From: Tabrizicola sp.
Lineage (GTDB): Bacteria > Pseudomonadota > Alphaproteobacteria > Rhodobacterales > Rhodobacteraceae
Assembly (NCBI RefSeq): GCF_022842145.1
Contig: NZ_JALHQD010000006.1
Location: 124,001 to 188,000 of the forward strand
Length of the DNA stretch: 64,000 nt
Reading direction: 5' to 3'
Made by a program: the position numbers and the translations under genes. Below the pieces are notes generated by a model that saw nothing but the letters and a program-made list of their open reading frames with translations, made no database searches and was not told the DNA's origin. Numbering within the stretch: the first letter of the stretch is position 1; each line of letters starts with the position of its first letter. Shown here piece by piece: positions 33,866 to 42,587 of the stretch.

Positions 33866-33950
33866 TCTCATGCCTCTCTGCTGCGGCACACAGGATCTGG
33901 CAAAGCAACTGGGACACTATTGCCAAACACCGCACACGATCCATCGTCCT

Positions 33951-33976
33951 GTAACGGGCCTGCAGCGTGTGACGAA
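33951..33976 (+). promoter_or_regulatory. SigF-like ECF promoter upstream of the SGNH hydrolase gene
   Basis: GTAACG, 16 bases, then CGAA. This matches the element found in both directions in front of sigF and ccdA except for one extra spacer base. It ends 44 bases before the start codon. Confidence 0.5.
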
Positions 33977-34020
33977 TAGGGCATTGGCCCAGTCTCTGTT
34001 CGCTACCTGGAGAAAACGAA

Positions 34021-34863
34021 TTGTTCCTCAAGACAGTCTGCACCGTTGCCTGCATGGCAGCATCGACCGGCATCTGCCAAGCCGAGGGCACGGCGAGGGG
34101 AGCGCCCGATATCCTGATCCTTGGAGATTCGCAGCTGACCTTCGGCGCGGGAGAGGCCTTTCTTGACGTGCTGGCCAGCGTGGCGGGCATCTGTGGGCTG
34201 GATGCAGACGCCACGACGGGGGTCATCGGCGTCCGATCCAGCGCGATAACCAGCTGGACCGGGACATCGAAGTCGGCCAAGGGCGCGATCTGCGATGTGG
34301 ACCCGAAATGGAAGGTGAACGCTGGGGCTTACGGGACATTGGGGCAAGGCGAGAACCCATATATCCAGATCGGCAAAGGCGCGCAGTTCCAGTTCTGCCG
34401 CGCAGGCATGTCCCCGCTGCAGGCGGTGTTCGCCGACGGCTACTACGCGCCGGATCTGGTGATCTTCTTCATGATGGGCAATGCAACCGAACGCTGGGCC
34501 AGTGACCCCGGTGCCGCGCTGCAGGACGTCCGGGCACTCATGGCCGACCTGCCGCCGAACCAGCCCTGCATCTTCATGACTTCGGCCCCGCCATTCAAGG
34601 AAAAGGCCGTCAAGGAGCGTCTGCAGGCGCAGGACAATATCGAGGCGGCCTTTGCACTGGCAGGCCGTCAGTGCACCTTCGTTCCGGGCTTTACGACTGA
34701 AACGATTGCCGAAAACCGGGGCAATGCCGCCAATTTCCGTCGCAATGCTTCGGGCAAGGTCAAGGACCCCTATCACCCGACCGAAGCCGGGGCGCGACGC
34801 TTCCTGAAACTGCAGCGTGGTGCTCTATGTGCGGCTATCGGCAAGGAACTGGGCGGATCATAG
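34021..34863 (+). CDS. Secreted SGNH/GDSL-type hydrolase
   Basis: 280 residues from a TTG start supported by GGAG eight bases upstream. A Sec-type leader (hydrophobic core, cleavage near residue 21 at CQA) precedes the GDSL block I (ILGDSQLTFG, nucleophile Ser) and the late block V DPYHPTEAGARR, which supplies Asp and His. Six or more cysteines suggest periplasmic disulfides. SGNH enzymes act as esterases, acyltransferases or deacetylases on polysaccharide or lipid substrates. A SigF-like promoter precedes it. Its cysteine content fits a regulon that includes CcdA- and thioredoxin-like genes. Confidence 0.78.
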   Translation: MFLKTVCTVACMAASTGICQAEGTARGAPDILILGDSQLTFGAGEAFLDVLASVAGICGLDADATTGVIGVRSSAITSWTGTSKSAKGAICDVDPKWKVNAGAYGTLGQGENPYIQIGKGAQFQFCRAGMSPLQAVFADGYYAPDLVIFFMMGNATERWASDPGAALQDVRALMADLPPNQPCIFMTSAPPFKEKAVKERLQAQDNIEAAFALAGRQCTFVPGFTTETIAENRGNAANFRRNASGKVKDPYHPTEAGARRFLKLQRGALCAAIGKELGGS

Positions 34864-34911
34864 GCCGCCCTCTTGGTGCCATCACGAGGGCGCGAGACCG
34901 CTGAAAGACTT

Positions 34912-34937
34912 GTAAGGCCCTCTGTGCCCGACACGAA
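34912..34937 (+). promoter_or_regulatory. SigF-like ECF promoter upstream of the YHS-domain gene
   Basis: GTAAGG, 16 bases, CGAA; one mismatch from GTAAC in the -35 element. It ends 30 bases before the ATG of the YHS-domain gene. Confidence 0.45.
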
Positions 34938-34967
34938 GAGAGAGATGCACCAGCAAAGGAACCCCCA

Positions 34968-35489
34968 ATGTTCAAAATGACCGCCCTCGCTCTCGCCCTT
35001 GCCACTGCCATGGTCGGCAGCGCCTTTGCAGGGGACCAGTATGTCGACAAGACCGGCTTCGCCGTGTCGGGATATGATGTCGTGTCCTACTTCGACCTGC
35101 CGCAGTCCAAGGTGGGTCAGCCGCAGCAGCAGCCGCTGCCGGGCCAAGCCAGCGTTACGGCCGACTACAAAGGTGCGACCTTCGCCTTCGCGACCGAGGC
35201 GAACCGCGACCGTTTCCTGGCCGACCCGGCGGCATTCGTCCCGCAGTATGACGGCCACTGCGCTTACGGCGTGGCCAAGGGCGGCAAGGTACCCGGCAAC
35301 CCGACGCTGTGGCGCATTGTCGATGGCAAGCTTTACCTCAACATCACGAAAAACGTCGTCGGCTTCTGGGAAGAAGACATCTCCGGCAACCTGAAGAAGT
35401 CCGAGAAGAACTGGGGCGGGCTGGAGCCGCAGGCGGCTTCCTCCGACAAGATCCCGAGCTTTACCTCGGCGGCACCTGTGTCGAACTGA
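34968..35489 (+). CDS. Exported YHS-domain-containing protein
   Basis: 173 residues. A clear Sec signal peptide (MFKMTALALALATAM..., cleavage at AFA near residue 21) is followed by a YHS-type domain. The domain has GYDVVSYF, the YKGATFAFATEANRDRFLADPAAFVPQYDGHCAYGVAKG block, and a late segment with LYLNITKNVVGFWEED. YHS domains are thought to bind metals; this periplasmic subgroup is widespread in alphaproteobacteria. The ATG follows AAAGGAACCCCC. It has its own SigF-like promoter candidate, which suggests metal or redox stress induction. Confidence 0.85.
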   Translation: MFKMTALALALATAMVGSAFAGDQYVDKTGFAVSGYDVVSYFDLPQSKVGQPQQQPLPGQASVTADYKGATFAFATEANRDRFLADPAAFVPQYDGHCAYGVAKGGKVPGNPTLWRIVDGKLYLNITKNVVGFWEEDISGNLKKSEKNWGGLEPQAASSDKIPSFTSAAPVSN

Positions 35490-35498
35490 CCAGCGGCA

Positions 35499-36761
35499 GT
35501 GAGTGATGCAAAGACCACATCGCCAAAAGCGCAGGCCCTAGCGGGCCTGCGTGTGCTTGACCTTTCGCGCATCTTGGCAGGGCCGACGGCGACGCAGCTT
35601 CTGGCCGATCTTGGGGCCGAGGTGATCAAGATCGAGCGCCCCGGGACAGGGGACGACACGCGCGGCTGGGGGCCTCCTGTCGTTCTGGATGCCGAGGGGA
35701 GGGAGACTTGGGAAAGCGCCTATTTCCTGTCGGCAAACCGGGGCAAGCATTCGGTTGCAATGAACATCGCCGATCCGCGTGGGCAAGTGATCTTGCAGGC
35801 TCTGGCTGCAAGAGCGGATTTCCTCGTCGAGAATTTCAAGCTGGGTGATCTGAAACGGTACGGGTTGGACTATGCCACCCTGCAAGCCGTGAATCCCGGA
35901 CTGATCTATTGCTCGATCACCGGCTTTGGCCAGACCGGCCCAAACGCCCACCGAGCGGGCTATGATTTTCTGGTGCAAGGCGAGGGCGGACTGATGAGCC
36001 TGACGGGCGAGGCCGACGGCCCCCCGACGAAGGCCGGGGTCGGTATCGCCGATGTGCTGTGCGGCATGTATGCGGCGGTGGGCATTCTCGCTGCGGTCCA
36101 GGCGCGGCACCACACTGGCCTTGGGCAGCACATCGACCTTGCGCTGATGGATGCACAGGTGGCGATGCTGATCAATCAGGGCGTGGGCTTTCTGACCGAC
36201 CGTCAGGTCCCGCCCCGGCGCGGGAATGACCATCCGACCATCGTGCCATACGGTACCTTCCCGGCCAGCGACGGGAGCTTCGTCCTGGCCATCGGCAACG
36301 ACGCCCAGTTCGCCCGCTTTGTCGCGGTGGCAGGCGCGCCAGGGCTGGCGACTGATCCCCGCTTTGCCACCAACGCATCCCGCGTCCGCAACCGCCAGGT
36401 CCTTGTACCCCTTCTGTCGGCCCTGACAGCTGGCCGCCCGGCGGCGGAGTGGCTAGCACTTTGCGCGGCCCAGACGATCCCCGCCGGGCCGGTCAACGAT
36501 CTGGCCCAGGTTTTCGCCAGCCCACAAGTAGCGGCGCGCGGGATGCGGGTGCGGATGGATCATTCCGGTGCGGGCAGCGGTGAGGTCGATCTGATCGGCA
36601 ACCCGTTGCACCTGTCGAAAACCCCTGTCAGCTATGCCAAGGCCCCGCCGACGCTGGGAGAGGACACCATGGCCGTGCTGGCGCGTGAGCTTGGGCTGGA
36701 CGCTGAGGCCCTGCGCGACCTTGCCGCTGCGGGCGTTATCGAAGGAAGGCCGGACGCATGA
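35499..36761 (+). CDS. Class III CoA-transferase (CaiB/BaiF family)
   Basis: 420 residues starting at a GTG. It has the N-terminal LRVLDLSRILAGPTATQLLADLGAEVIKIE and the RGKHSVAMNI segment. The putative catalytic Asp is D185 in VGIADVLCGM. The C-terminal arms carry HPTIVPYGTFPASDG. The family transfers CoA between carboxylic acids through an aspartyl-CoA thioester. It overlaps the following TPP-enzyme gene by 4 bases, the arrangement seen with oxalate (frc/oxc) and 2-hydroxyacyl-CoA routes, though no specific substrate can be assigned. Confidence 0.87.
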   Translation: MSDAKTTSPKAQALAGLRVLDLSRILAGPTATQLLADLGAEVIKIERPGTGDDTRGWGPPVVLDAEGRETWESAYFLSANRGKHSVAMNIADPRGQVILQALAARADFLVENFKLGDLKRYGLDYATLQAVNPGLIYCSITGFGQTGPNAHRAGYDFLVQGEGGLMSLTGEADGPPTKAGVGIADVLCGMYAAVGILAAVQARHHTGLGQHIDLALMDAQVAMLINQGVGFLTDRQVPPRRGNDHPTIVPYGTFPASDGSFVLAIGNDAQFARFVAVAGAPGLATDPRFATNASRVRNRQVLVPLLSALTAGRPAAEWLALCAAQTIPAGPVNDLAQVFASPQVAARGMRVRMDHSGAGSGEVDLIGNPLHLSKTPVSYAKAPPTLGEDTMAVLARELGLDAEALRDLAAAGVIEGRPDA

Positions 36762-38371
36762 CCACCACGGGCGCAGACATCATCGGACAGGCCTTGGCCC
36801 GAGCGGGCGCGACCCATGCTTTCGGCATTCCCGGCGGCGAGGTTCTGGCGCTAATGCAGGGCCTGGATGCCGCCGGGCTGCGGTTTCTCCTCGTCAAGCA
36901 CGAGAACTCTGGCGGCTTCATGGCTGAGGGGCTGTGGCACACGACCGGCGCGCTGCCAGTTCTGGTGGCGACCCTCGGGCCGGGGGTGGCGAATGCTGTG
37001 AACGTGGTGGCGAACGCGATGCAAGACCGCGTGCCGCTGATCTTTCTGACCGGCTGCGTCGACGCGGCCGAGGCCGAGACCTATACCCATCAGGTCTTCG
37101 ATCATCAGGCGATGCTGCGGCCCGTGGTCAAGGGCAGCTTTCGCCTGGCAACGGGCGCAGTGGGCTCCGGCATGGCCAAGGCGATTGCACTGGCGACCTC
37201 TGGCCAGCCCGGACCGGTGCATGTCGACGTGCCGATTGGCGTGGCCGACGGGCCAACCGACGAGGCGGACATTCCCTTTGTGCCCCCGGCCCGCCCTGGC
37301 CTGCCGCCTGCGACTGATCTTTCCGCCGCTCTGGCTGCCCTGACACCCGCACAACGACCGCTGGCCGTTGCCGGAGTCGATGCGGTGAACGAAGGCGCGG
37401 GCGATCTCATCCGGTGCTTTTGCCATGACCACGCCATTCCCCTGATCACCACCTACAAGGGCAAGGGGCTGATGGACGAGGGTGATCCTCTCTGCCTGGG
37501 CGGGGCGGGGCTCTCGCCCATGGCCGATCGCACCCTTATGCCGCTGATGGCGAAGGCGGATTGCATCCTCCTCCTGGGCTATGACCCGATCGAGATGCGG
37601 ATCGGCTGGCGCAATCCCTGGACGCCTGCTCAGACGGTGATCGAGATCGCCCCTATTCACCGCAACCACGGGATGCATCAGGCGGATCATTGCCTGATCG
37701 GCAGTTTGGTAGAGACCTTGACCACGTTGCAGCACTCGGCACCGCCGCGCTGGATCGACGGCGCGCCCGCGCAGGCGCGCGCCGAGCTTAGGGCCGCCTT
37801 TGCCACACCGCCCCGCTGGGGGCCGCATCAGGTGTTCGCCACCCTCCGCCAAGTCATGCCGCCCGAGACCCTGATCACCGCTGACAGCGGCGCGCACCGG
37901 ATCCTTGTCAGCCAGATGTGGGACTGTCCCGCTCCTCGTCTGATGCTGCAATCCTCGGGCCTGTGCACCATGGCCTGCGCCGTGCCACTCGCCGCAGGTG
38001 CGAAGCTTGGCCGACCCGATACCCCGGTCCTGGCCTTCGTCGGCGATGCAGGGCTTGAGATGGGGGCCGGAGAGCTTGCGACCCTGACCGCGCATGGCCT
38101 GCCCATCGTGATCTGCGTCCTGGTCGATGACAGCCTCTCGCTGATCGAACTGAAGCAGCGTGGCACCCAGCGCCCCAATCTGGGGGTCGATTTCGGCGGC
38201 CCGGGGCAAGGCACCGACTTCCCAGCCCTGGCCCGCGCCTTCGGAGGCCACGGGGTCGAGGTGACTGACCCCGAGACGCTGGCCCGTGAAGCAACCGATG
38301 CCATGTCGCGGGACAGCTTTACGCTTATTGCGGCCCGCATCCCGCGCCGCGCCTACGATGGGGCCTTGTAG
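36758..38371 (+). CDS. Thiamine-diphosphate-dependent enzyme (acetolactate-synthase-like)
   Basis: 537 residues. The N-terminal PYR domain has HAFGIPGGEV and the catalytic Glu49 in VKHENSGGFMAEG. The C-terminal PP domain has GDAGLEMGAGELATL, then VDDSLSL where the usual metal-binding Asn of the GDG...N motif is replaced by Asp. Family members include acetolactate synthase, oxalyl-CoA decarboxylase and benzoylformate decarboxylase. Translational coupling to a class III CoA transferase favours a CoA-thioester decarboxylase or lyase, but this is inference. Confidence 0.82.
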   Translation: MTTTGADIIGQALARAGATHAFGIPGGEVLALMQGLDAAGLRFLLVKHENSGGFMAEGLWHTTGALPVLVATLGPGVANAVNVVANAMQDRVPLIFLTGCVDAAEAETYTHQVFDHQAMLRPVVKGSFRLATGAVGSGMAKAIALATSGQPGPVHVDVPIGVADGPTDEADIPFVPPARPGLPPATDLSAALAALTPAQRPLAVAGVDAVNEGAGDLIRCFCHDHAIPLITTYKGKGLMDEGDPLCLGGAGLSPMADRTLMPLMAKADCILLLGYDPIEMRIGWRNPWTPAQTVIEIAPIHRNHGMHQADHCLIGSLVETLTTLQHSAPPRWIDGAPAQARAELRAAFATPPRWGPHQVFATLRQVMPPETLITADSGAHRILVSQMWDCPAPRLMLQSSGLCTMACAVPLAAGAKLGRPDTPVLAFVGDAGLEMGAGELATLTAHGLPIVICVLVDDSLSLIELKQRGTQRPNLGVDFGGPGQGTDFPALARAFGGHGVEVTDPETLAREATDAMSRDSFTLIAARIPRRAYDGAL

Positions 38372-38422
38372 GGCACGTCCCTTCACGCCGGCGTGATCCC
38401 CCTGACATCCGCCGCGCGGATC

Positions 38423-38448
38423 GTAACAAACCTCGCGCGACCAGCGAA
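38423..38448 (+). promoter_or_regulatory. SigF-like ECF promoter upstream of the TPR/opg operon
   Basis: GTAACA, 16 bases, CGAA. It ends 69 bases before the ATG of the TPR-protein gene, in an otherwise empty intergenic region of 146 bases. Confidence 0.5.
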
Positions 38449-38517
38449 CCGGCTGACGCAAACGCCTCTGCAGCCTATCGCACAGGCCCGCTGTCACGCT
38501 TGCGAGAAGGTTCGCCG

Positions 38518-39855
38518 ATGCCGGTTTCTGATGACCTGAGTGGAATGCCCACATCGCTGACCAGCCCCCTGATCGGCGACTGGAACGAGGTCATCCTTGG
38601 CATCCTGTCCCATGCCGCCAGCACCGGGCCGGACCTGAACAGGGTCCTTGCCGCTGCCCCCGACTTCGCAATGGGGCAGGCGATCCGAGGGCTCTCTTGC
38701 CTTCTTCTCGGCCGGGCGGAAATGGTGACCGTCGCGCATCAGGCCTATGCGGCAGCTGTGTCGGGCGCCCCGGCCACCATGCGCGAGATCGCCTTTGTCC
38801 ATGCGCTTGGCGATTGGTTGAACGGTCGTCCCACCCGAGCCGCGGCGCGGTTGCAGGTGATCCTGAACCTCAACCCGCGGGATGCTTTGGCGATGAAGAT
38901 GGTGCAGGCAATCCACTTCGTTATGGGCCGCCCGAAAGAGATGCGCGCCTCGGTCGAAGCGGTGATGCACGCCTGGGCCGACCATCGGGCGCGCGGCTAC
39001 CTGCTGGGCTGTCATGCCTTCACGCTGGAGGAAACCGGCGACTATGCAGCCGCTGAACGCACCGGTCGCAAAGGTGTGGAGCTGGCGCCTGACGACGCCT
39101 GGGGCCTGCATGCCGTGGCGCACGTCTACGACATGACCGGACAGGCGCGGTCGGGGTTGGACTGGCTGACAGGGCGCGAAGCCTCTTGGGCGCATTGCAA
39201 CAACTTCCGCTTCCATGTCTGGTGGCACGGGGCGCTGATGCATCTGGACCTGGGTCAGTACGACGTGGCCCTGGCGCATTACGACGCCGACATCCGGGCC
39301 GAAAAGACCGACGACTACCGCGACCTCGCCAGCGCCGCCTCGCTTCTGTCGCGGCTGGAGCTGGAGGGCGTTTCTGTCGGTGACCGCTGGGAAGAGCTTG
39401 CCGTGCTGGCTGAACGCCGCGCGACGGATGGTTGCCTCGCTTTCGCCGACCTGCACTACATGCTGGCGCTTTGCGGCGGTGCGCGCGATGAGGCCGCTGT
39501 GGCGCTGATCGCCCGGATGCAGGCGACCCAGCGTAGCGCGGGTGAGGCTCAGGCTGTCATCTCGCACCCCGGCCTGCATATCGCGCAAGGTCTGCACGCC
39601 TTTTCCAGCGGCGAATATTCCAGCGCCTGGATGCACCTGCGCGCCGGGCGGGCCGATCTGCAATCCATCGGGGGCAGCCACGCGCAGCGCGACGTCTTCG
39701 ACCGCATAACCATCGAGGCAGCGCTCCGTGGCGGCTACATGGACGCAGCCGAAGGCCTGATCCACGACCGCATGGCGCGGCGTGCGGGCAGGGCCGACGG
39801 CTATGCGACGGCCCGCCTTGCGCTGATCGGCTCTGCCCGCGCCCAGGCGGTGTAA
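38518..39855 (+). CDS. TTC38-like tetratricopeptide repeat protein
   Basis: 445 residues from the ATG at 38518 (GAGAAGG upstream; an in-frame ATG at 38500 lacks a site). Helical TPR-like pairs run through the whole protein (LNLNPRDALAMKMVQAIHFVMG, CHAFTLEETGDYAAAERTGRKGVEL, ISHPGLHIAQGLHAFSSGEYSSAW). The overall form resembles TTC38-family proteins of unknown function. No leader or membrane segment is visible. One base separates it from opgC, so it belongs to the glucan operon. Confidence 0.75.
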   Translation: MPVSDDLSGMPTSLTSPLIGDWNEVILGILSHAASTGPDLNRVLAAAPDFAMGQAIRGLSCLLLGRAEMVTVAHQAYAAAVSGAPATMREIAFVHALGDWLNGRPTRAAARLQVILNLNPRDALAMKMVQAIHFVMGRPKEMRASVEAVMHAWADHRARGYLLGCHAFTLEETGDYAAAERTGRKGVELAPDDAWGLHAVAHVYDMTGQARSGLDWLTGREASWAHCNNFRFHVWWHGALMHLDLGQYDVALAHYDADIRAEKTDDYRDLASAASLLSRLELEGVSVGDRWEELAVLAERRATDGCLAFADLHYMLALCGGARDEAAVALIARMQATQRSAGEAQAVISHPGLHIAQGLHAFSSGEYSSAWMHLRAGRADLQSIGGSHAQRDVFDRITIEAALRGGYMDAAEGLIHDRMARRAGRADGYATARLALIGSARAQAV

Positions 39856-39856
39856 G

Positions 39857-41059
39857 GTGAGCGCGCCCAAAGCCCAACGCGACCCCCGGCTCGATTTCTT
39901 CCGGGGCCTCGGCATGTTCATTATTCTGATCGCCCATATCACCGGCAACCCCTGGACCCTTTGGATCCCCGCCCGCTTCGGCTTTTCGGACGCGACCGAG
40001 ATGTTCGTCTTCTGCTCTGGCATGGCTTCAGCGTTGGCCTTCGGAGCGGTCTTCACCCGCGCGGGCTGGCTGCTGGGCACCCTGCAGATCGCTTTCCGCA
40101 TCTGGCAGGTCTACTGGGTGCATCTGGGCGTGTTCTTCGTGACGCTGGCCCTGATGCTGGCGCTGAACGCCACCGAAGCCTTCCCGCGCGATGAGGTCGG
40201 GGCGCTGAACCTGTATCCGTTCCTCAACAACACCGGGCCGAACCTGCTGGGCCTGCTGACCCTGACCTATGTGCCGAACTACTTCGACATCCTGCCGATG
40301 TATCTGGTGATCCTCGCGCTGATCCCGGTGATGATGGCACTGGTCCGGATCGAAATGCGGCTCGCGATCCTGTTCAGCCTGACGCTTTGGGTTGCGGCGA
40401 CGGCGGGGCTGAACCTCCCGGCGGAGCTCTGGTTCAGCAAACCCTCGGACCGGACCTGGTTCTTCAACCCCTTTGCCTGGCAGCTTGTTTTCTTCACCGG
40501 GTTCGCACTGATGGCGGGATGGCTGCCCCCGCCACCAGTGCACCGTGCGTTGGTTCTGGCGGCCATCGCCGTCGTCGTCTTCTCGGTCCCCTTTGCCTGG
40601 CACAAGGTCATCGGAGCGTCGGAATTCGTGCGCGACTGGCGGAAAGAATGGTCGGTCCTGTTCGACAAGTCGGACTTCGGCATCCTGCGCTACATCCACT
40701 TCCTTGCGCTGGCCTACCTCGCCTGGGTTTGCGCCGGTCCAGTTGGCGCACGGCTGCGGCGGGGCGGTCTTGCGGGTGCCGTCATCGCCCTGATCATGCG
40801 GGTCGGTCAGCAGTCGCTCGCAGTCTTCGCGGCCTCGATGGTGATGGCACGGGTCCTTGGGGCCGTGCTCGACCTTGCAGGCGGCGGGATGCTGGCGGCG
40901 CTGGCAGTCAACCTCGCCGGGTTTGCGATGATCATTGCGGTCGCAAGGCTTGCCGCATTCTTCAAGTCAAAGCCCTGGAAGACTGCCCAGCCCCGGCCCG
41001 CCGCAGACCCCGTTGCCGAGACAACCAACGCCCCTCTGACGGCCGAGATGCGGCCATGA
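39857..41059 (+). CDS. opgC: OpgC, osmoregulated periplasmic glucan succinyltransferase-type membrane protein
   Basis: A 400-residue polytopic protein starting with GTG two bases after the TPR gene. The opening RLDFFRGLGMFIILIAHITGNPW and DATEMFVFCSGMASALAFG are hallmarks of OpgC, a branch of the acyltransferase_3 family. About ten membrane segments are visible. OpgC adds succinyl groups to periplasmic glucans made by OpgG/OpgH. Its TGA overlaps the ATG of opgG. Confidence 0.9.
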   Translation: MSAPKAQRDPRLDFFRGLGMFIILIAHITGNPWTLWIPARFGFSDATEMFVFCSGMASALAFGAVFTRAGWLLGTLQIAFRIWQVYWVHLGVFFVTLALMLALNATEAFPRDEVGALNLYPFLNNTGPNLLGLLTLTYVPNYFDILPMYLVILALIPVMMALVRIEMRLAILFSLTLWVAATAGLNLPAELWFSKPSDRTWFFNPFAWQLVFFTGFALMAGWLPPPPVHRALVLAAIAVVVFSVPFAWHKVIGASEFVRDWRKEWSVLFDKSDFGILRYIHFLALAYLAWVCAGPVGARLRRGGLAGAVIALIMRVGQQSLAVFAASMVMARVLGAVLDLAGGGMLAALAVNLAGFAMIIAVARLAAFFKSKPWKTAQPRPAADPVAETTNAPLTAEMRP

Positions 41060-42144
41060 CCGACCTCTCTCGTCGCCATGTCCTTGGCCTAATCGGCGCG
41101 CTTTCGGCGCTTGGGTTCGCCCCGGTGCTGGCCGAAGAAGCCGCCGGTGCCACACTTGGCCCCGCTACCCCCTTCGACGTCGAAATAATTGTCGCCCGTG
41201 CCCGCGGGCTGGCCGCTGCCCCTTACGCCCCACCGCCTGTCGTCAGCCAGGATTGGCTTGGCCTCTCCTACGACGATTTCCGCGGCATCTGGTTCGACAC
41301 GCGTCACACCCTTTTCCGTGGCTCCCCCAGTGCGGTGCAGGCCGAGTTCTTTGTGGCCGGCCTATACTTCCCGCACAAGATCACCGTCCATGCCGTCGAA
41401 ATGAACCAGTCGCGTGAGGTGCAGTTCGGCTTGCGCCTCTTCGACACCACCGACCAGTTCCCGGCCCTGCCAGAGGATGGCACCGGTTTCGCCGGGTTCC
41501 GACTTCTAGGAGAGCTGGAGGCCCGCGACCGCTTTCAGGAATACGCCGTTTTCCAGGGTGCAAGCTACTTCCGCGCGATCGGCCGAGGCCAGGCTTACGG
41601 CCTGTCCGCCCGGGGCCTTGCCCTGAACACCGCCGCCGACGGGCCCGAGGAATTCCCCGTGTTCCGCGATTTCTGGATCGAGGCGGCGGAACCCGGCGCG
41701 GCGGAGGTCACGGTCCACGCCCTGATGGACAGCCCGTCGGTTGCCGGGGCCTACAGTTTCAAGATCACCAAGGGTGCGACGACCGAAATGACCGTCAGCG
41801 CCCGGCTTTTTCCGCGGGTGGACCTTGCGACAGTCGGCATCGCCCCCGGCACCTCGATGTTCCTTTTCAGTGACATCAACCGTACCCGCTTCGACGACTT
41901 CCGCGAGGCGGTGCATGACAGCGACGGGCTCCTCATCTTGAACGGGGCGGGGGAATCGCTTTGGCGACCCCTCACGAACCCGAAGGCGGTCGAGGTCAGC
42001 GCCTTCGCCGACATGAGCTCGCGAGGCTTTGGCCTGATGCAGCGCGCCCGCCAGCCCGGCGATTACAACGACCTCGTGGCGCATTACGAACGCCGCCCGT
42101 CGCTTTGGGTGGAGCCCGTGGGCGACTGGGGCAGGGCGCGGTGA
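41056..42144 (+). pseudogene. opgG: opgG, N-terminal part of a frame-split periplasmic glucan biosynthesis protein
   Basis: 362 codons. The Tat-like leader (SRRHVLGLIGAL, cleavage near residue 26) is followed by the OpgG/MdoG catalytic-domain sequence: FDVEIIVARARGLAA, LSYDDFRGIWFD, a long beta-rich domain, and ERRPSLWVEPVGDWG. At that point full-length homologues read on into G-x-V-x-LVEIP. Here the frame meets a stop at 42142-42144 because the G-run at 42128-42131 seems one base short. The missing C-terminal domain is encoded in the next frame and begins with an ATG that overlaps this stop. It may be a real mutation, a sequencing error, or a working split gene. Confidence 0.8.
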
Positions 42145-42587
42145 TGCTGGTCGAGATCCCGACCGACAAGGAGATCAACGACAACATCGTCGCCTTCTGG
42201 CGCCCCGCAGCGCCCCTGGCTGCCGGGTCCGAGCATCGCTTCGACTACCGTCTGCACTGGTGCGCGACCAGCCCGGCAGAAGGCACCGTCGCCCCGGTCA
42301 TCGCCACCCGCACCGGCGCCCGCATCTTCGAGGACGGGCGGCTTTTCACCATCGACTACGCGCCCCATCCCGCCCTTGGCGACGATCCCGAACGGATCGA
42401 GGCGCGCATCAGCACAAGCGTGGGCGAGATTTCCAGCCAGCACCTGCAGACAAACGCTGCCACCGGCGGCATGCGGCTGGACTTTACCCTGAAGGGCGGC
42501 GTGCCGGTCGCCGAACTGCGGGCCGAGCTTTGGCGCGGTGGCCAGAGTGTGGCCGAGGTCTGGGTGAACCGCTGGGTCAGCACATGA
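42144..42587 (+). pseudogene. opgG: opgG, C-terminal part (immunoglobulin-like domain)
   Basis: 147 codons from the ATG at 42144 that overlaps the preceding TGA (TGATG). MLVEIPTDKEINDNIVAFWRP is the standard OpgG linker and the start of its C-terminal beta-sandwich; the domain ends in EVWVNRWVST. Reading back in this frame across 42128 gives GQGAV, which joins OpgG exactly. Termination-reinitiation at TGATG could still produce it as a separate chain, but it would lack a leader and could not reach the periplasm alone. Its TGA overlaps the opgH ATG. Confidence 0.8.

Larger units (their letters stand above)
33654..34020. other. Gene-free interval with repeat and SigF-like promoter
   Basis: No coding frame with family character. 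It holds a dispersed repeat copy (33846-33865) and a SigF-like promoter (33951-33976) for the SGNH hydrolase gene. Confidence 0.55.
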
